This document shows positions 35,168 to 44,026 of a DNA stretch of 64,000 nt, in pieces. The notes under the pieces are model-generated. The model saw only the letters and a program-made list of their open reading frames with translations. It was not told the DNA's origin and searched no databases. This DNA is from Pareuzebyella sediminis (GTDB lineage Bacteria > Bacteroidota > Bacteroidia > Flavobacteriales > Flavobacteriaceae). Each line of letters begins with the position of its first letter. Within the stretch, counting starts at the first letter, position 1. The stretch lies in the NCBI RefSeq assembly GCF_008367235.1, contig NZ_VTZS01000002.1, positions 372,001-436,000 on the forward strand. The letters run 5' to 3'. Both the position numbers and the translations under genes were made by a program.

Positions 35168-36667
35168 TTATTCATCGGTATTCACGAGATGCTCGAGCAT
35201 GAGTTCCAGTTCTTTCTTCCACTTGTTGTAGGCTAGGGTGTAGGACGAGCTATTTTTGGAAGGTTTGAAACCCATAACATAGTCGTTGTTCATAATATGC
35301 TTTCCAAAGGCATCAAAATCACCGTGGTGCAATTCGCAGGCCCGCGCGGCCCCGATGGCCCCCGTGGTATTGTAAATTTCAATTTCTTGTCCTATAAGTG
35401 TCGAAATGGTGTTTGAGAAAATTTCGGACCGAAAGAGATTATCGTTACCTGCTCGAATTACCTTAGGTACGATTCCATCCGATTTCATGATTTCCATACC
35501 ATATACAAAAGAAAAAGCGATGCCTTCTAGGGCAGCTCTACATAAATGGGCTTTCGTATGGTTATTAAGGTTGATATTGGCCATTCGAGTGCCTAGTGTC
35601 TTATTGTTCAATACTCTTTCCGCACCGTTACCAAAAGGATGTACGGTTACTCCATCAGATCCAATAGGAACCGATTCGGCCAGTTCGTTCATTTCTTCGT
35701 ACGACGAAACCTTTAAGTTGTTCATCAACCATCGGTACATGATACCTGCTCCATTGATACAAGCCATTTTGCCGATACGTGTATTGTTGGTCGTGTAATT
35801 GACGTGGGCAAAATTGTTGACCCGGGCACTTTCTTTTACCGATAGACTATCTGTGATAGCATACATTACCCCCGAGGTACCTCCCGTAGCAGCCACTTCA
35901 CCTGGATTAAAGACATTGAGTGAAAGTGCATTGTTGGGTTGGTCGCCCGCACGATAGAATATCGGGGTGCCAATGGCCAAACCAGAATCTTTTGCGCCTT
36001 GTTCGCTGATACCGCCTTGGTCGGAAAAGGTATCTACCAAATCAGGAATGAGATTTTCTTCGATACCATAATACTCAATGAACCAATTGGCAATGGATTT
36101 GGTCTTGAAATCCCAAAAAATACCTTCTGAAAGTCCCGAAATGGTCGAGCAGATTTTGCCGCTCAACTTATAGGCAATATAATCGCCGGGAAGCATGAAT
36201 TTATAAATACGGGCATAGATCTCAGGCTCATTATCTTTGACCCATTTTAGTTTAGATGCGGTAAAATTTGCAGGAGAGTTCAGAAGGTGTTCTGAACACT
36301 TATTATGCCCAAGTTCGTCGAAGGCTTTCTGTCCAATGGTCACGGCACGACTGTCACACCAGATGATTGAGTTCCGTAAGGGTATTCCCTTGTCGTCGAC
36401 TACTACCAGACCGTGCATTTGATAAGAAATGCCGATTCCGGTAATTGAGTCAGGGCTTACCCCATTCTCTTTGAGCAGTCTTTTGGAAGCATTACAAACA
36501 TGCTGCCACCAATCGTCGGGGTGCTGTTCGGCCCAACCGTTTTGAAGGGCGATCATACCCATTTCAACGGAAGGTTCGCTGACTACAGCAATACTTTTTC
36601 CGGTGGCCTTTTCGACCAAAGCCGCTTTTATGGATGAACTTCCAATGTCAAAACCAATAGTGTACAT
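35168..36667 (-). CDS. xylB: Xylulokinase (FGGY family)
   Basis: Phosphorylates D-xylulose to xylulose 5-phosphate for the pentose phosphate pathway. The 499-residue protein starts MYTIGFDIGSSSIKAALVEK (phosphate-1 loop). It has GIGISYQMHGLVVVDDKG with the sugar-contacting Gln-Met-His-Gly, the catalytic Asp region NSIIWCDSRA, and late ATP-binding pieces GTSGVMYAI and IRAGNDNLFRSEIFSN. Xylose isomerase directly downstream makes xylulokinase the clear choice among FGGY kinases. A 185-base gap and a weak hairpin separate it from the SusCD operon upstream, so it may have its own promoter or be read through. Confidence 0.93.
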   Translation of the reverse strand: MYTIGFDIGSSSIKAALVEKATGKSIAVVSEPSVEMGMIALQNGWAEQHPDDWWQHVCNASKRLLKENGVSPDSITGIGISYQMHGLVVVDDKGIPLRNSIIWCDSRAVTIGQKAFDELGHNKCSEHLLNSPANFTASKLKWVKDNEPEIYARIYKFMLPGDYIAYKLSGKICSTISGLSEGIFWDFKTKSIANWFIEYYGIEENLIPDLVDTFSDQGGISEQGAKDSGLAIGTPIFYRAGDQPNNALSLNVFNPGEVAATGGTSGVMYAITDSLSVKESARVNNFAHVNYTTNNTRIGKMACINGAGIMYRWLMNNLKVSSYEEMNELAESVPIGSDGVTVHPFGNGAERVLNNKTLGTRMANINLNNHTKAHLCRAALEGIAFSFVYGMEIMKSDGIVPKVIRAGNDNLFRSEIFSNTISTLIGQEIEIYNTTGAIGAARACELHHGDFDAFGKHIMNNDYVMGFKPSKNSSSYTLAYNKWKKELELMLEHLVNTDE

Positions 36668-36826
36668 TATACATTTATTAATTTGCTGCCAATATACTGC
36701 AAAATAGTATTAATTCGAAAAACTACTACGTATTGATTACTTTTCTTATAAAATCTATCACCAAAATTTTGATTACCCCCTTCTTTTTAGAGTAGTGTTT
36801 TCGTATGGAAAAGTATTTTCAATTTG

Positions 36827-36846
36827 CTGGGCCCCTGAGAGCCCAG
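36827..36846 (-). terminator. Weak hairpin after the third FG-GAP gene
   Basis: CTGGGC (36827-36832) pairs with GCCCAG (36841-36846) around an 8-base loop, just downstream of the leftward gene. It has no T-run, so it may slow or stabilise rather than end the transcript before xylB. Confidence 0.3.
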
Positions 36847-36852
36847 TTGGTC

Positions 36853-39800
36853 TTAGGGACTGTCGTTTTTAGCTGAAGGCTTATTTTTATTGTTAGAGGG
36901 GCTCACGATATAAGATTTATCATTATTTGATAGCACCAAAAATTGGTGATCGTTCAATTTGGTTATTCTGCGTGCATTTAACCCTTGGGGAAGATTCAAT
37001 CTTCCTGTTTCCTTGAGATTCATGTCTTTATTCAAAGTCAGGCTACCTCCTGAATTTCCGGTGTTTTGACCGAGTTCATTAACAAAATCCAAGAAGTTTC
37101 CAATATATACAATAGTATCGTCATCTAGATAAAAATCTTCAATGGTACTCATTTGGGCACTTCTGGGTAATGGAATTGGTTCGAATGTAGCTTCCTTGTT
37201 CCAATAGACCATTGACCGGAGTTCCGATAGTTTCTTGATTTCCAAAATTTGACTCTCCTTTTTTCCGGTGAGTTCTTCAATTGAATTTATTTTTGAAAAA
37301 TCGGAATAGCTTAAGAATTTCTTCTTTAGAAAGGGTAGTTGGCCTACTAATTTATCTTTTGAGGCAAATGGAACATAATTTCCAAAGAAATCATAAAAAA
37401 TGATGGGATCAGGTTGTTCGTTATCATCAAAGTCATCGAGATACATTTTAACCGGCCTTTCTTCGGAGGCTTTCCATTTAAAATTAAGACCTACATTACC
37501 GGCAAGAATATCGTTTCGTCCATCTTTGTCTAAATCTGCGACTAAAACCGTGTTCCAAAGGCCTTCGGTATTCTCAAGACCAAAATCTTTGGTTTTGTCC
37601 AAAAAGCTTGAATCGCCCTGATTTATAAGAATAGTTATGGGCATCCAGTCACCGACGATGACCAAATCTAAAAGGCCGTCATTGTTCATATCGGCCCATT
37701 GACTATCGGTAATCATACCCAAACGTCCTTTTTGTACCATGGCAAACTGACCTTTGCCATTATTCTTCAGCATGTAGCTGAAGGGTGACAAGCCATAACC
37801 TCCCGGAATCGAGCGATTACCAATAAAAAGATCGTCGAAACCATCACCGTTAAAGTCGGTGGAAGATACGCTGCCCCCATTTGTGCGTATCAGCGTGGTT
37901 TTCAAACGAGAGAATTTGGCAGTGCCATCGTTAACATAAATACGATCTTCTAGCTGAATATCATTTTCGAGTTTGTCATTGCCACCGCTCATTACGTAAA
38001 GATCTAGATCACCATCGTTTTCCAAATCGAAAGCGGCCGCTGACACATCTTCATAAATAATGTCTTTGGTGAAGTCGCTACCGTGGACTTGGAGGTAGTC
38101 ACCGTTCTTTCCCTGAAGAAACATCTGTGGCGATTGATATCTTGCCCCGCCGATATAAATATCATCAAGTCCGTCCCCATTAAAATCAGCTTTGGCAAGG
38201 GCAGGGCCTTCCGCGGAAAGTTTTTCGGGCATCAGGGGTTCCCTTTCATAATCGAGAAAACTATTTTCCATATGGATATACGGGAAAGTGATCAAAGTAT
38301 CAGCTTCAGTTTTAAGCCTTTTCTCGGTTCTTGCTAACGTATTATTTCTGAATATTGTGTGTATTTTATTGGTTTGAATATTCTTTTCCGTTTGTATTTT
38401 ACCATCGAGCCAAGAGATCGTAACGGAATCTATTTCCGTAATATTTCCAAGACCGAAATGAACGCTGTGGGTAGAAGATGATTGAAATCCTTTTGTGGGG
38501 GTCAGCTCTTTAAGAAAACTTCTACCACTTGCATAGACACGTATTTTAGAACCGGTTACGTTTCTAAAAATCGAATCTCCTTTGAGTCTAAACGAAACGA
38601 AGTTATGGTCGTGATAATTACTATGGTTCTCGAGCAAAAATGCGGGTTCACCGATATTGTTTATTACAATGTCAAGATCACCATCATTGTCTAAGTCGGA
38701 ATAGGCCGCCCCATTTGAATAAGAGGGAGGCTGTTCTTCGTCCCTCTCGTAATTTAAATCACCCTGATTGTAAAAAAAGACGTTGGGTAGCTTTACCGTA
38801 GGCATCTGATCGATAAGCTTTTTTTCGATGTCTTTTTGTTCGGTTAGCGAGAACTTTGCAAAATCTGTAGAGCTCAGGTAGTTAATGTAGTCAAGGTCGT
38901 TAGGTCTTTTGTAGATTCCGTTGGTGATGTACATATCGTTGGCTCCATCATTGTCAAAATCTTGGAGTAATACGCTCCAACTCCAATCAGTAGCATAGGT
39001 TTCTGTTTGAAGTGCTACATCAGTGAAAAACAGCTTGTTCTGATTGAGCTGAAAGGTGTTCCGGGCATATTGGTCGGCAAAACCGAAATTTTGCTTGATT
39101 TGGCTTACTTTATCAGAATCTTCCCCACCAGACTTTAAGAATATTTCGGAATCGTAGGGCATCATATCCAAGGTGAAAATATCCAAAAGATCATCCCCAT
39201 TCATGTCCGCCACATCAACACCCATTGTAAAACGGGAGGTATGATCGAGGTATTGGCTTCCGCTTTCCTTGAAGGTCTTGTCGCCTTGATTGATGTAGAG
39301 GTAGTCGTTTTCATGAAAGTCATTGCCGACATAGATATCGATTAGTCCATCTTGATTAATGTCTGAGGTAATCAGTGCCAAACCGTATCCGAGGGCACTG
39401 CTATAGATGCCTGACTTTTTGGTCACATCGGTAAAACTTTCTATGCCCTTATTCAATTGATTTTCGAATAGTCGATCACCGGCTAGGGAATCTGTTTTTA
39501 GACGCTGTTCGATATTTCCATAGCTTCTGGGAGTGTGTATCGAATGGTTCATCAAGTACATATCCATATCTCCATCATTGTCATAATCGAAAAATGACGC
39601 TTGAGTAGACAATCCTGAGAAATCGAGACCGAATTTAGCAGCACTTTCGGTAAATGTATTGTTCCCGTTATTGATATAAAGTAGGTTGTGTGCATTAAGA
39701 TTTTTGTATTTCCCCACTTTAGATACATATATATCTACAAAACCGTCGTTGTTGACATCTTCCATCGTGACTCCGGTCGACCAAGTAGAATCTATTTCAA

Positions 39801-40131
39801 TATGGGCTTCTTCCGTAATGTCCTTGAACTTCAGGTTGCCCTCGTTCAGGTACAAGCGGTCGGAAACCTGGTTCGCTGTAAAGTAAATGTCGTCAAGGCC
39901 ATCATTGTTGATGTCGCCCACGGCAACACCGCCCCCATTGTAGTAATAGAGGTATTCGATGATATTCAAATCGTCAAGATAATGGAGCTCATTCGCAAAA
40001 TGAAGACCGGTACTGTCTGATGGCACTTGGCTAAAATAACCATCGGTGCTAGATGTCGTCATTCGATCTTTTTTTGAGCACGAAGTTGTTACAAGAACTA
40101 AACAAAAGATTATTCGGAGTACTACTCTCAT
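36853..40131 (-). CDS. FG-GAP/VCBS repeat lipoprotein with ASPIC/UnbV domain (third copy)
   Basis: 1092-residue outer-membrane lipoprotein (signal MRVVLRIIFCLVLVTTSC). About a dozen Asp/Asn-rich loops of the type D-x-[DN]-x-D-G (DINNDGLDD, DVNNDGFVD, DYDNDGDMD and more) mark FG-GAP blades that bind calcium and fold as integrin-like propellers. An ASPIC/UnbV (CRTAC1-type) segment lies at about 510-590 (GSKIRVYASGRSFLKELTPT, HFGLGNITEIDSVTISWLDG). A second FG-GAP series follows. Often mis-annotated as RNA-binding protein. It starts 2 bases after the stop of the second copy. It is the most divergent of the three. A role as surface glycan- or protein-binding partner of SusC/SusD is an inference. 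Confidence 0.87.
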   Translation of the reverse strand: MRVVLRIIFCLVLVTTSCSKKDRMTTSSTDGYFSQVPSDSTGLHFANELHYLDDLNIIEYLYYYNGGGVAVGDINNDGLDDIYFTANQVSDRLYLNEGNLKFKDITEEAHIEIDSTWSTGVTMEDVNNDGFVDIYVSKVGKYKNLNAHNLLYINNGNNTFTESAAKFGLDFSGLSTQASFFDYDNDGDMDMYLMNHSIHTPRSYGNIEQRLKTDSLAGDRLFENQLNKGIESFTDVTKKSGIYSSALGYGLALITSDINQDGLIDIYVGNDFHENDYLYINQGDKTFKESGSQYLDHTSRFTMGVDVADMNGDDLLDIFTLDMMPYDSEIFLKSGGEDSDKVSQIKQNFGFADQYARNTFQLNQNKLFFTDVALQTETYATDWSWSVLLQDFDNDGANDMYITNGIYKRPNDLDYINYLSSTDFAKFSLTEQKDIEKKLIDQMPTVKLPNVFFYNQGDLNYERDEEQPPSYSNGAAYSDLDNDGDLDIVINNIGEPAFLLENHSNYHDHNFVSFRLKGDSIFRNVTGSKIRVYASGRSFLKELTPTKGFQSSSTHSVHFGLGNITEIDSVTISWLDGKIQTEKNIQTNKIHTIFRNNTLARTEKRLKTEADTLITFPYIHMENSFLDYEREPLMPEKLSAEGPALAKADFNGDGLDDIYIGGARYQSPQMFLQGKNGDYLQVHGSDFTKDIIYEDVSAAAFDLENDGDLDLYVMSGGNDKLENDIQLEDRIYVNDGTAKFSRLKTTLIRTNGGSVSSTDFNGDGFDDLFIGNRSIPGGYGLSPFSYMLKNNGKGQFAMVQKGRLGMITDSQWADMNNDGLLDLVIVGDWMPITILINQGDSSFLDKTKDFGLENTEGLWNTVLVADLDKDGRNDILAGNVGLNFKWKASEERPVKMYLDDFDDNEQPDPIIFYDFFGNYVPFASKDKLVGQLPFLKKKFLSYSDFSKINSIEELTGKKESQILEIKKLSELRSMVYWNKEATFEPIPLPRSAQMSTIEDFYLDDDTIVYIGNFLDFVNELGQNTGNSGGSLTLNKDMNLKETGRLNLPQGLNARRITKLNDHQFLVLSNNDKSYIVSPSNNKNKPSAKNDSP

Positions 40132-40133
40132 TC

Positions 40134-43100
40134 CTAAAATTTAAATAGTGCTAGCGGGTCACTATTCCGCGCAATTATCAAGGTATCTCCATCAACGAAC
40201 ATGTCTCGAGTTTCTCCATTTACATGGAGTCCCTCACCATCCGGATAGCCTTTGAAATTCATATTTCCTTGGTTTTCCAGATATACACCGTAACTAGCAT
40301 CGTACCTTCCCATTTCGGGCTTGACCCCGAAAAGGTTTCCTCCCAATACCAGATCAAGGTCTCCATCAGCATCGAAGTCATTGGCTGCGATAGCATAAAC
40401 GGTAGAATATTGGGCCTCTATGGGTAGGGGCCGGACTTCAAAGCTGAGGTTGCCCTTATTGATCAATACGACAGATTCAAAGGTGTTCGCAGTCAGTTTT
40501 CTAGCGTCAATCAATTCTTCTTCGGTAAAAATAGTGCCGATATCGGCAGCTTTGAAGGAGTCATAGTTTGGGAACCTCTTTGTCAATGTTTTTAATTGTG
40601 CCGTCAAATCATGGCGCAGGGCATAAGGATAATCTTTGCCGTCTTCCGATCTGAAAGCGAGAATCGGATCTATAAAGCCATTACCGTCAAAGTCTTTTGA
40701 GAAAAGGGTTACCGGCTTTTTTTCAGTGGCCCTGAACCTACTGTTCAAACCTAGGTTCCCCAATACGAAATCTAAATCGCCGTCATTGTCAAGATCTGCT
40801 TTTTCAATGGTGTTCCACCATCCCTTCTTGTTCGCCAACTCATTTTTGGTAGAACGGCTGAACGTTCCATTTTCATTAGTAAGCACTTCAATTCCCATAA
40901 ATTCACCAACAACCAATAAATCTTCGTCACGGTCGCCGTCAATATCGCCAAAAACTGCGTCCGTAATCATTCCGATATTTTGCAGTACTTTAGCTTTTTC
41001 ACTTGTAACATCCTTGAAATGGCCTTTACCGTCATTTTGAAGAATAAAGCCCGAACAGGAAGCCCCATACTTTAAAGGTATGGTGCGTTCGCCTACAAAA
41101 AGGTCTAAGTCGCCATCGCCATCTATATCGGATGCGGCAACGGTCGAAGTGCTATGTACATTGATGGCCGTCGGTAGTTTCTGTTCGGATAGTGTAAAAT
41201 TACCCTTTCCGTCATTGAAATACAGCCGATCGAAAAAGGCAGATGAATATTGTGAGAATTCAACGCCCCCACTGCATACATAAAGATCAAGATCTCCATC
41301 ATTATCGGCATCGAAGAATACATTGCCCAAATCTTCCGAATCGCTATTCTTGATAAAATCAGGGACTATTTTTTTAACGTAGCCCTGGGCAGTATTAATC
41401 AATAGAGTAGCAGAATTCCCTTTTGATCCGCCTAGGAAAAGATCTTTTTTGCCATCATTGTTAACATCGGCCAAAGAGCCAAGTGGCCCCTCGGTGCTGC
41501 ACATATGGCTTAACAGTCTTTCGCGGTCAAAATCGATAAATCGATTCTCTTGATGAACGTAGTCGATTTGGCCATTGAGTTGCTCAAACAAAGGTTGCCT
41601 TTTTGTTTCTTCCCGATCGATATCTTTCGCATCTTTTTCAAAGAGGGTAATAGTCTGATCGACCTGAATTTTTTTAAGTTTTGTTTCTTTTCCTGAAGGC
41701 CAAATTATTTTTGCCGAGACAGGGTCGCCCGATCTAAGACCAATATTGGGACGCACATCCACACTGGATTGAAACCCCCTTACCGGTTGATTTTCTATCG
41801 AAATAGCTTGTGGATATAGAATAATCTTAGCGCCTACGGCATGGGTGTTCTTATTTTCACCTCGAAGATCGAATTTGAGGTAGTGCCCTTTTTTGGTATC
41901 CATTGTGGTATTTTGGTACACAAAACTCTCCATATTGAGGTTGTTGACGACCAGATCGAGATCGCCATCGTTATCGAGGTCCCCATATGCAGCCCCATTG
42001 GAAAAACTTTCGGTCAGCAAACCCGAATCTTCAAAGCTTTCGAATTTTAAGTTCCCGAAATTTTTATAGGCGTGGTTTTTGAGTTTATTGGATGGAATAA
42101 TATCGATAAGCTTGGCGTAGTTGATAGTGTCGTTAGCCATCATAGACTTCAAGATTTCTTCATTTGAAATGTATTGAAGGTAGTCTTGATCGGTGAGGTC
42201 TCGGTAGGCTCCATTGGCAATAAAAAGGTCTTTAAGACCATCGTTGTCCATGTCAAAGATTAATGCACCCCAGCTCCAATCGGATGCTTCGACCCCACTT
42301 AGACGGCCAATTTCACTAAAAGAACTATTGGTGTTATTGAGTTGTAGGGTATTGCGTGTGAATTGATGGTAATAGCCCGTATTTATTTTAAGCTGATATT
42401 TATTCCAATCCTCAAATGTGGTTACGCTTTTTAACCGTTGATAGTCTGACGGGAGCATTTCGGTAACGAAAATATCATTGTAACCATCGTTATTAATGTC
42501 TGCCATGTCCGCCCCCATAGAGGCTCCGCTGGTCGCTGTAATCTGATTTTCCAGCTGTTCGTCAAAGGTTCCATCTTTTTGGTTGATGTAGAGATAGTCT
42601 CTTTCAAAAAAGTCATTGGAAACATATATATCTTCCCACCCATCATTATTTACGTCTCCGACGGTTACCCCCAAACCAAAGCCCACAATACTGCCATAAA
42701 TTCCTGCCTTTTCACTTACATCTATAAATGAGCCTCCTTGGTTTTCCATTAATTTATCACCGCCCAAAGCATCCCTTTTATTGCGCTCGTTCTTCTTAAG
42801 GTCGAAACCGCCTATAGCTTTGTAAGAGTTGTTCAAAATATAGGCGTCGAGATCTCCGTCTTTGTCATAGTCAAAGAAAGAAGCATGTGTTGAAAAGCCT
42901 TTGTCGTCAAGATTATATTCGGCCGCCATTTCGGAGAACGTAAGATCGCCATTGTTAATAAAAAGCTCGTTCTGCTTGTTCTCTCCGTTAAGATCACCGG
43001 AATTACATACATAAATATCCAGATTTCCGTCTCCGTTGATATCTACCATGGTCACTCCGGTCGACCATGGTTTGGTACCCGCTGTGCCACTATCATCAGT

Positions 43101-43418
43101 AATATCTTTGAATTTAAAATCTCCCTGATTGAGAAATAATCTGTTTTTCCCTTGGTTCGCAGTGAAATATATATCTGGAAGATTATCGTTATTTATATCA
43201 CCGATGGCTACACCCCCCCCATTATAGTAGTTTCGATAGGTGTAAACATTGAACGAATTATCGTATGACAATGTATTGGAAAAATCAATGCCCGTTTCAG
43301 AGGCTTTCTTCAGCTTGAAAATCTGTGTTAGAGGGTCCTGTTTTGGCTCGTTTTCTTGAGTACAGCAAAGAAATATCAGGGCACTAAAGAAAATGGGAAT
43401 TTTTTTATACATCATCAT
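40134..43418 (-). CDS. FG-GAP/VCBS repeat lipoprotein with ASPIC/UnbV domain (second copy)
   Basis: 1094-residue paralogue of its two neighbours. The signal is MMMYKKIPIFFSALIFLCC, a lipobox with two Cys; the third Met may be the true start. About 14 Asp-rich FG-GAP loops are seen (DINNDNLPD, DINGDGNLD, DYDKDGDLD, DVNNDGWED, DIDGDGDLD, DFDADGDLD). The ASPIC/UnbV part falls at about 510-590 (HAVGAKIILYPQAISIENQP, RGFQSSVDVRPNIGL, AKIIWPSGKET). It is closest to the first copy, sharing WSTGVTMVDINGDGNLDIYV-like stretches. Its ATG overlaps the stop of the small lipoprotein gene by 4 bases, and only 2 bases separate its stop from the next start. Confidence 0.87.
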   Translation of the reverse strand: MMMYKKIPIFFSALIFLCCTQENEPKQDPLTQIFKLKKASETGIDFSNTLSYDNSFNVYTYRNYYNGGGVAIGDINNDNLPDIYFTANQGKNRLFLNQGDFKFKDITDDSGTAGTKPWSTGVTMVDINGDGNLDIYVCNSGDLNGENKQNELFINNGDLTFSEMAAEYNLDDKGFSTHASFFDYDKDGDLDAYILNNSYKAIGGFDLKKNERNKRDALGGDKLMENQGGSFIDVSEKAGIYGSIVGFGLGVTVGDVNNDGWEDIYVSNDFFERDYLYINQKDGTFDEQLENQITATSGASMGADMADINNDGYNDIFVTEMLPSDYQRLKSVTTFEDWNKYQLKINTGYYHQFTRNTLQLNNTNSSFSEIGRLSGVEASDWSWGALIFDMDNDGLKDLFIANGAYRDLTDQDYLQYISNEEILKSMMANDTINYAKLIDIIPSNKLKNHAYKNFGNLKFESFEDSGLLTESFSNGAAYGDLDNDGDLDLVVNNLNMESFVYQNTTMDTKKGHYLKFDLRGENKNTHAVGAKIILYPQAISIENQPVRGFQSSVDVRPNIGLRSGDPVSAKIIWPSGKETKLKKIQVDQTITLFEKDAKDIDREETKRQPLFEQLNGQIDYVHQENRFIDFDRERLLSHMCSTEGPLGSLADVNNDGKKDLFLGGSKGNSATLLINTAQGYVKKIVPDFIKNSDSEDLGNVFFDADNDGDLDLYVCSGGVEFSQYSSAFFDRLYFNDGKGNFTLSEQKLPTAINVHSTSTVAASDIDGDGDLDLFVGERTIPLKYGASCSGFILQNDGKGHFKDVTSEKAKVLQNIGMITDAVFGDIDGDRDEDLLVVGEFMGIEVLTNENGTFSRSTKNELANKKGWWNTIEKADLDNDGDLDFVLGNLGLNSRFRATEKKPVTLFSKDFDGNGFIDPILAFRSEDGKDYPYALRHDLTAQLKTLTKRFPNYDSFKAADIGTIFTEEELIDARKLTANTFESVVLINKGNLSFEVRPLPIEAQYSTVYAIAANDFDADGDLDLVLGGNLFGVKPEMGRYDASYGVYLENQGNMNFKGYPDGEGLHVNGETRDMFVDGDTLIIARNSDPLALFKF

Positions 43419-44026
43419 TTGTCCAATGAATATCTTAGGTCGTCGATTCGCGCTTTTACAATTCGATTATCATCAAGTGGTTTTATGAGTATACGTCGAT
43501 TACCGTCAATTTTGACATACACTTCAGAGGTGTCTTTCTTCATGCGAAGTTGTATGAAGTCATTGCCGGGATACCATTTTTTTAAAGAGTCCTTTACCGA
43601 GTGTATTAGTTCATGGGATTGTAATTTTTCGTTCCACAATGACCAACCATCATATGAGAACTGAAAATTCATGCCCGTCATGGTATTGCTATCGTTAAAA
43701 ATACCATAAAAAAGCATGGTGATGGCATATTGCAAGCCTTGTCCTTTTTTCTTGGGCAGTTTGTATTCAACGAACTGGTTATTGGGCCCCTGCTTAACAA
43801 TCCCTTTGGAGTTCAATTGCCAACACCGGTCGAAAAATTCCTTTTTGGTCTGACCAAATCTCATGCCAAAAAGTAATGAATCATGAATGGTTCCTTTTGC
43901 CATTTCTTCTTTTACAAGCGAATCATATTTCGTCACTTCCGAAGAGCAACTAGCCACAGCCATGAACATAAGAATGGCGGTGTATTTATAGATTGCCCCT
44001 TTTTTTGTAAAATACAGTACTGTCAT
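43415..44026 (-). CDS. Small unknown lipoprotein
   Basis: 203 residues with a lipoprotein signal (YKYTAILMFMAVASC). I recognise no domain. The mature part has SLLFGMRFGQTKKEFFDRCW, which resembles a short amphipathic start, then alternating strands such as NQFVEYKLPKKKGQGLQYAI, GMNFQFSYDGWSLWNEKL and SEVYVKIDGNRRILIKPL. Its 5' end overlaps the first FG-GAP gene by 41 bases and its stop overlaps the second by 4, so it is firmly part of the operon. It may be a partner of the large FG-GAP lipoproteins; this rests on position alone. Confidence 0.78.
   Translation of the reverse strand: MTVLYFTKKGAIYKYTAILMFMAVASCSSEVTKYDSLVKEEMAKGTIHDSLLFGMRFGQTKKEFFDRCWQLNSKGIVKQGPNNQFVEYKLPKKKGQGLQYAITMLFYGIFNDSNTMTGMNFQFSYDGWSLWNEKLQSHELIHSVKDSLKKWYPGNDFIQLRMKKDTSEVYVKIDGNRRILIKPLDDNRIVKARIDDLRYSLDK

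Noticed and set aside
36797-36805. GTTTTCGTA upstream of xylB, resembling one arm of the LacI-type operator
   Set aside because: The other arm is missing and a nine-base half-match in AT-rich DNA is expected by chance.
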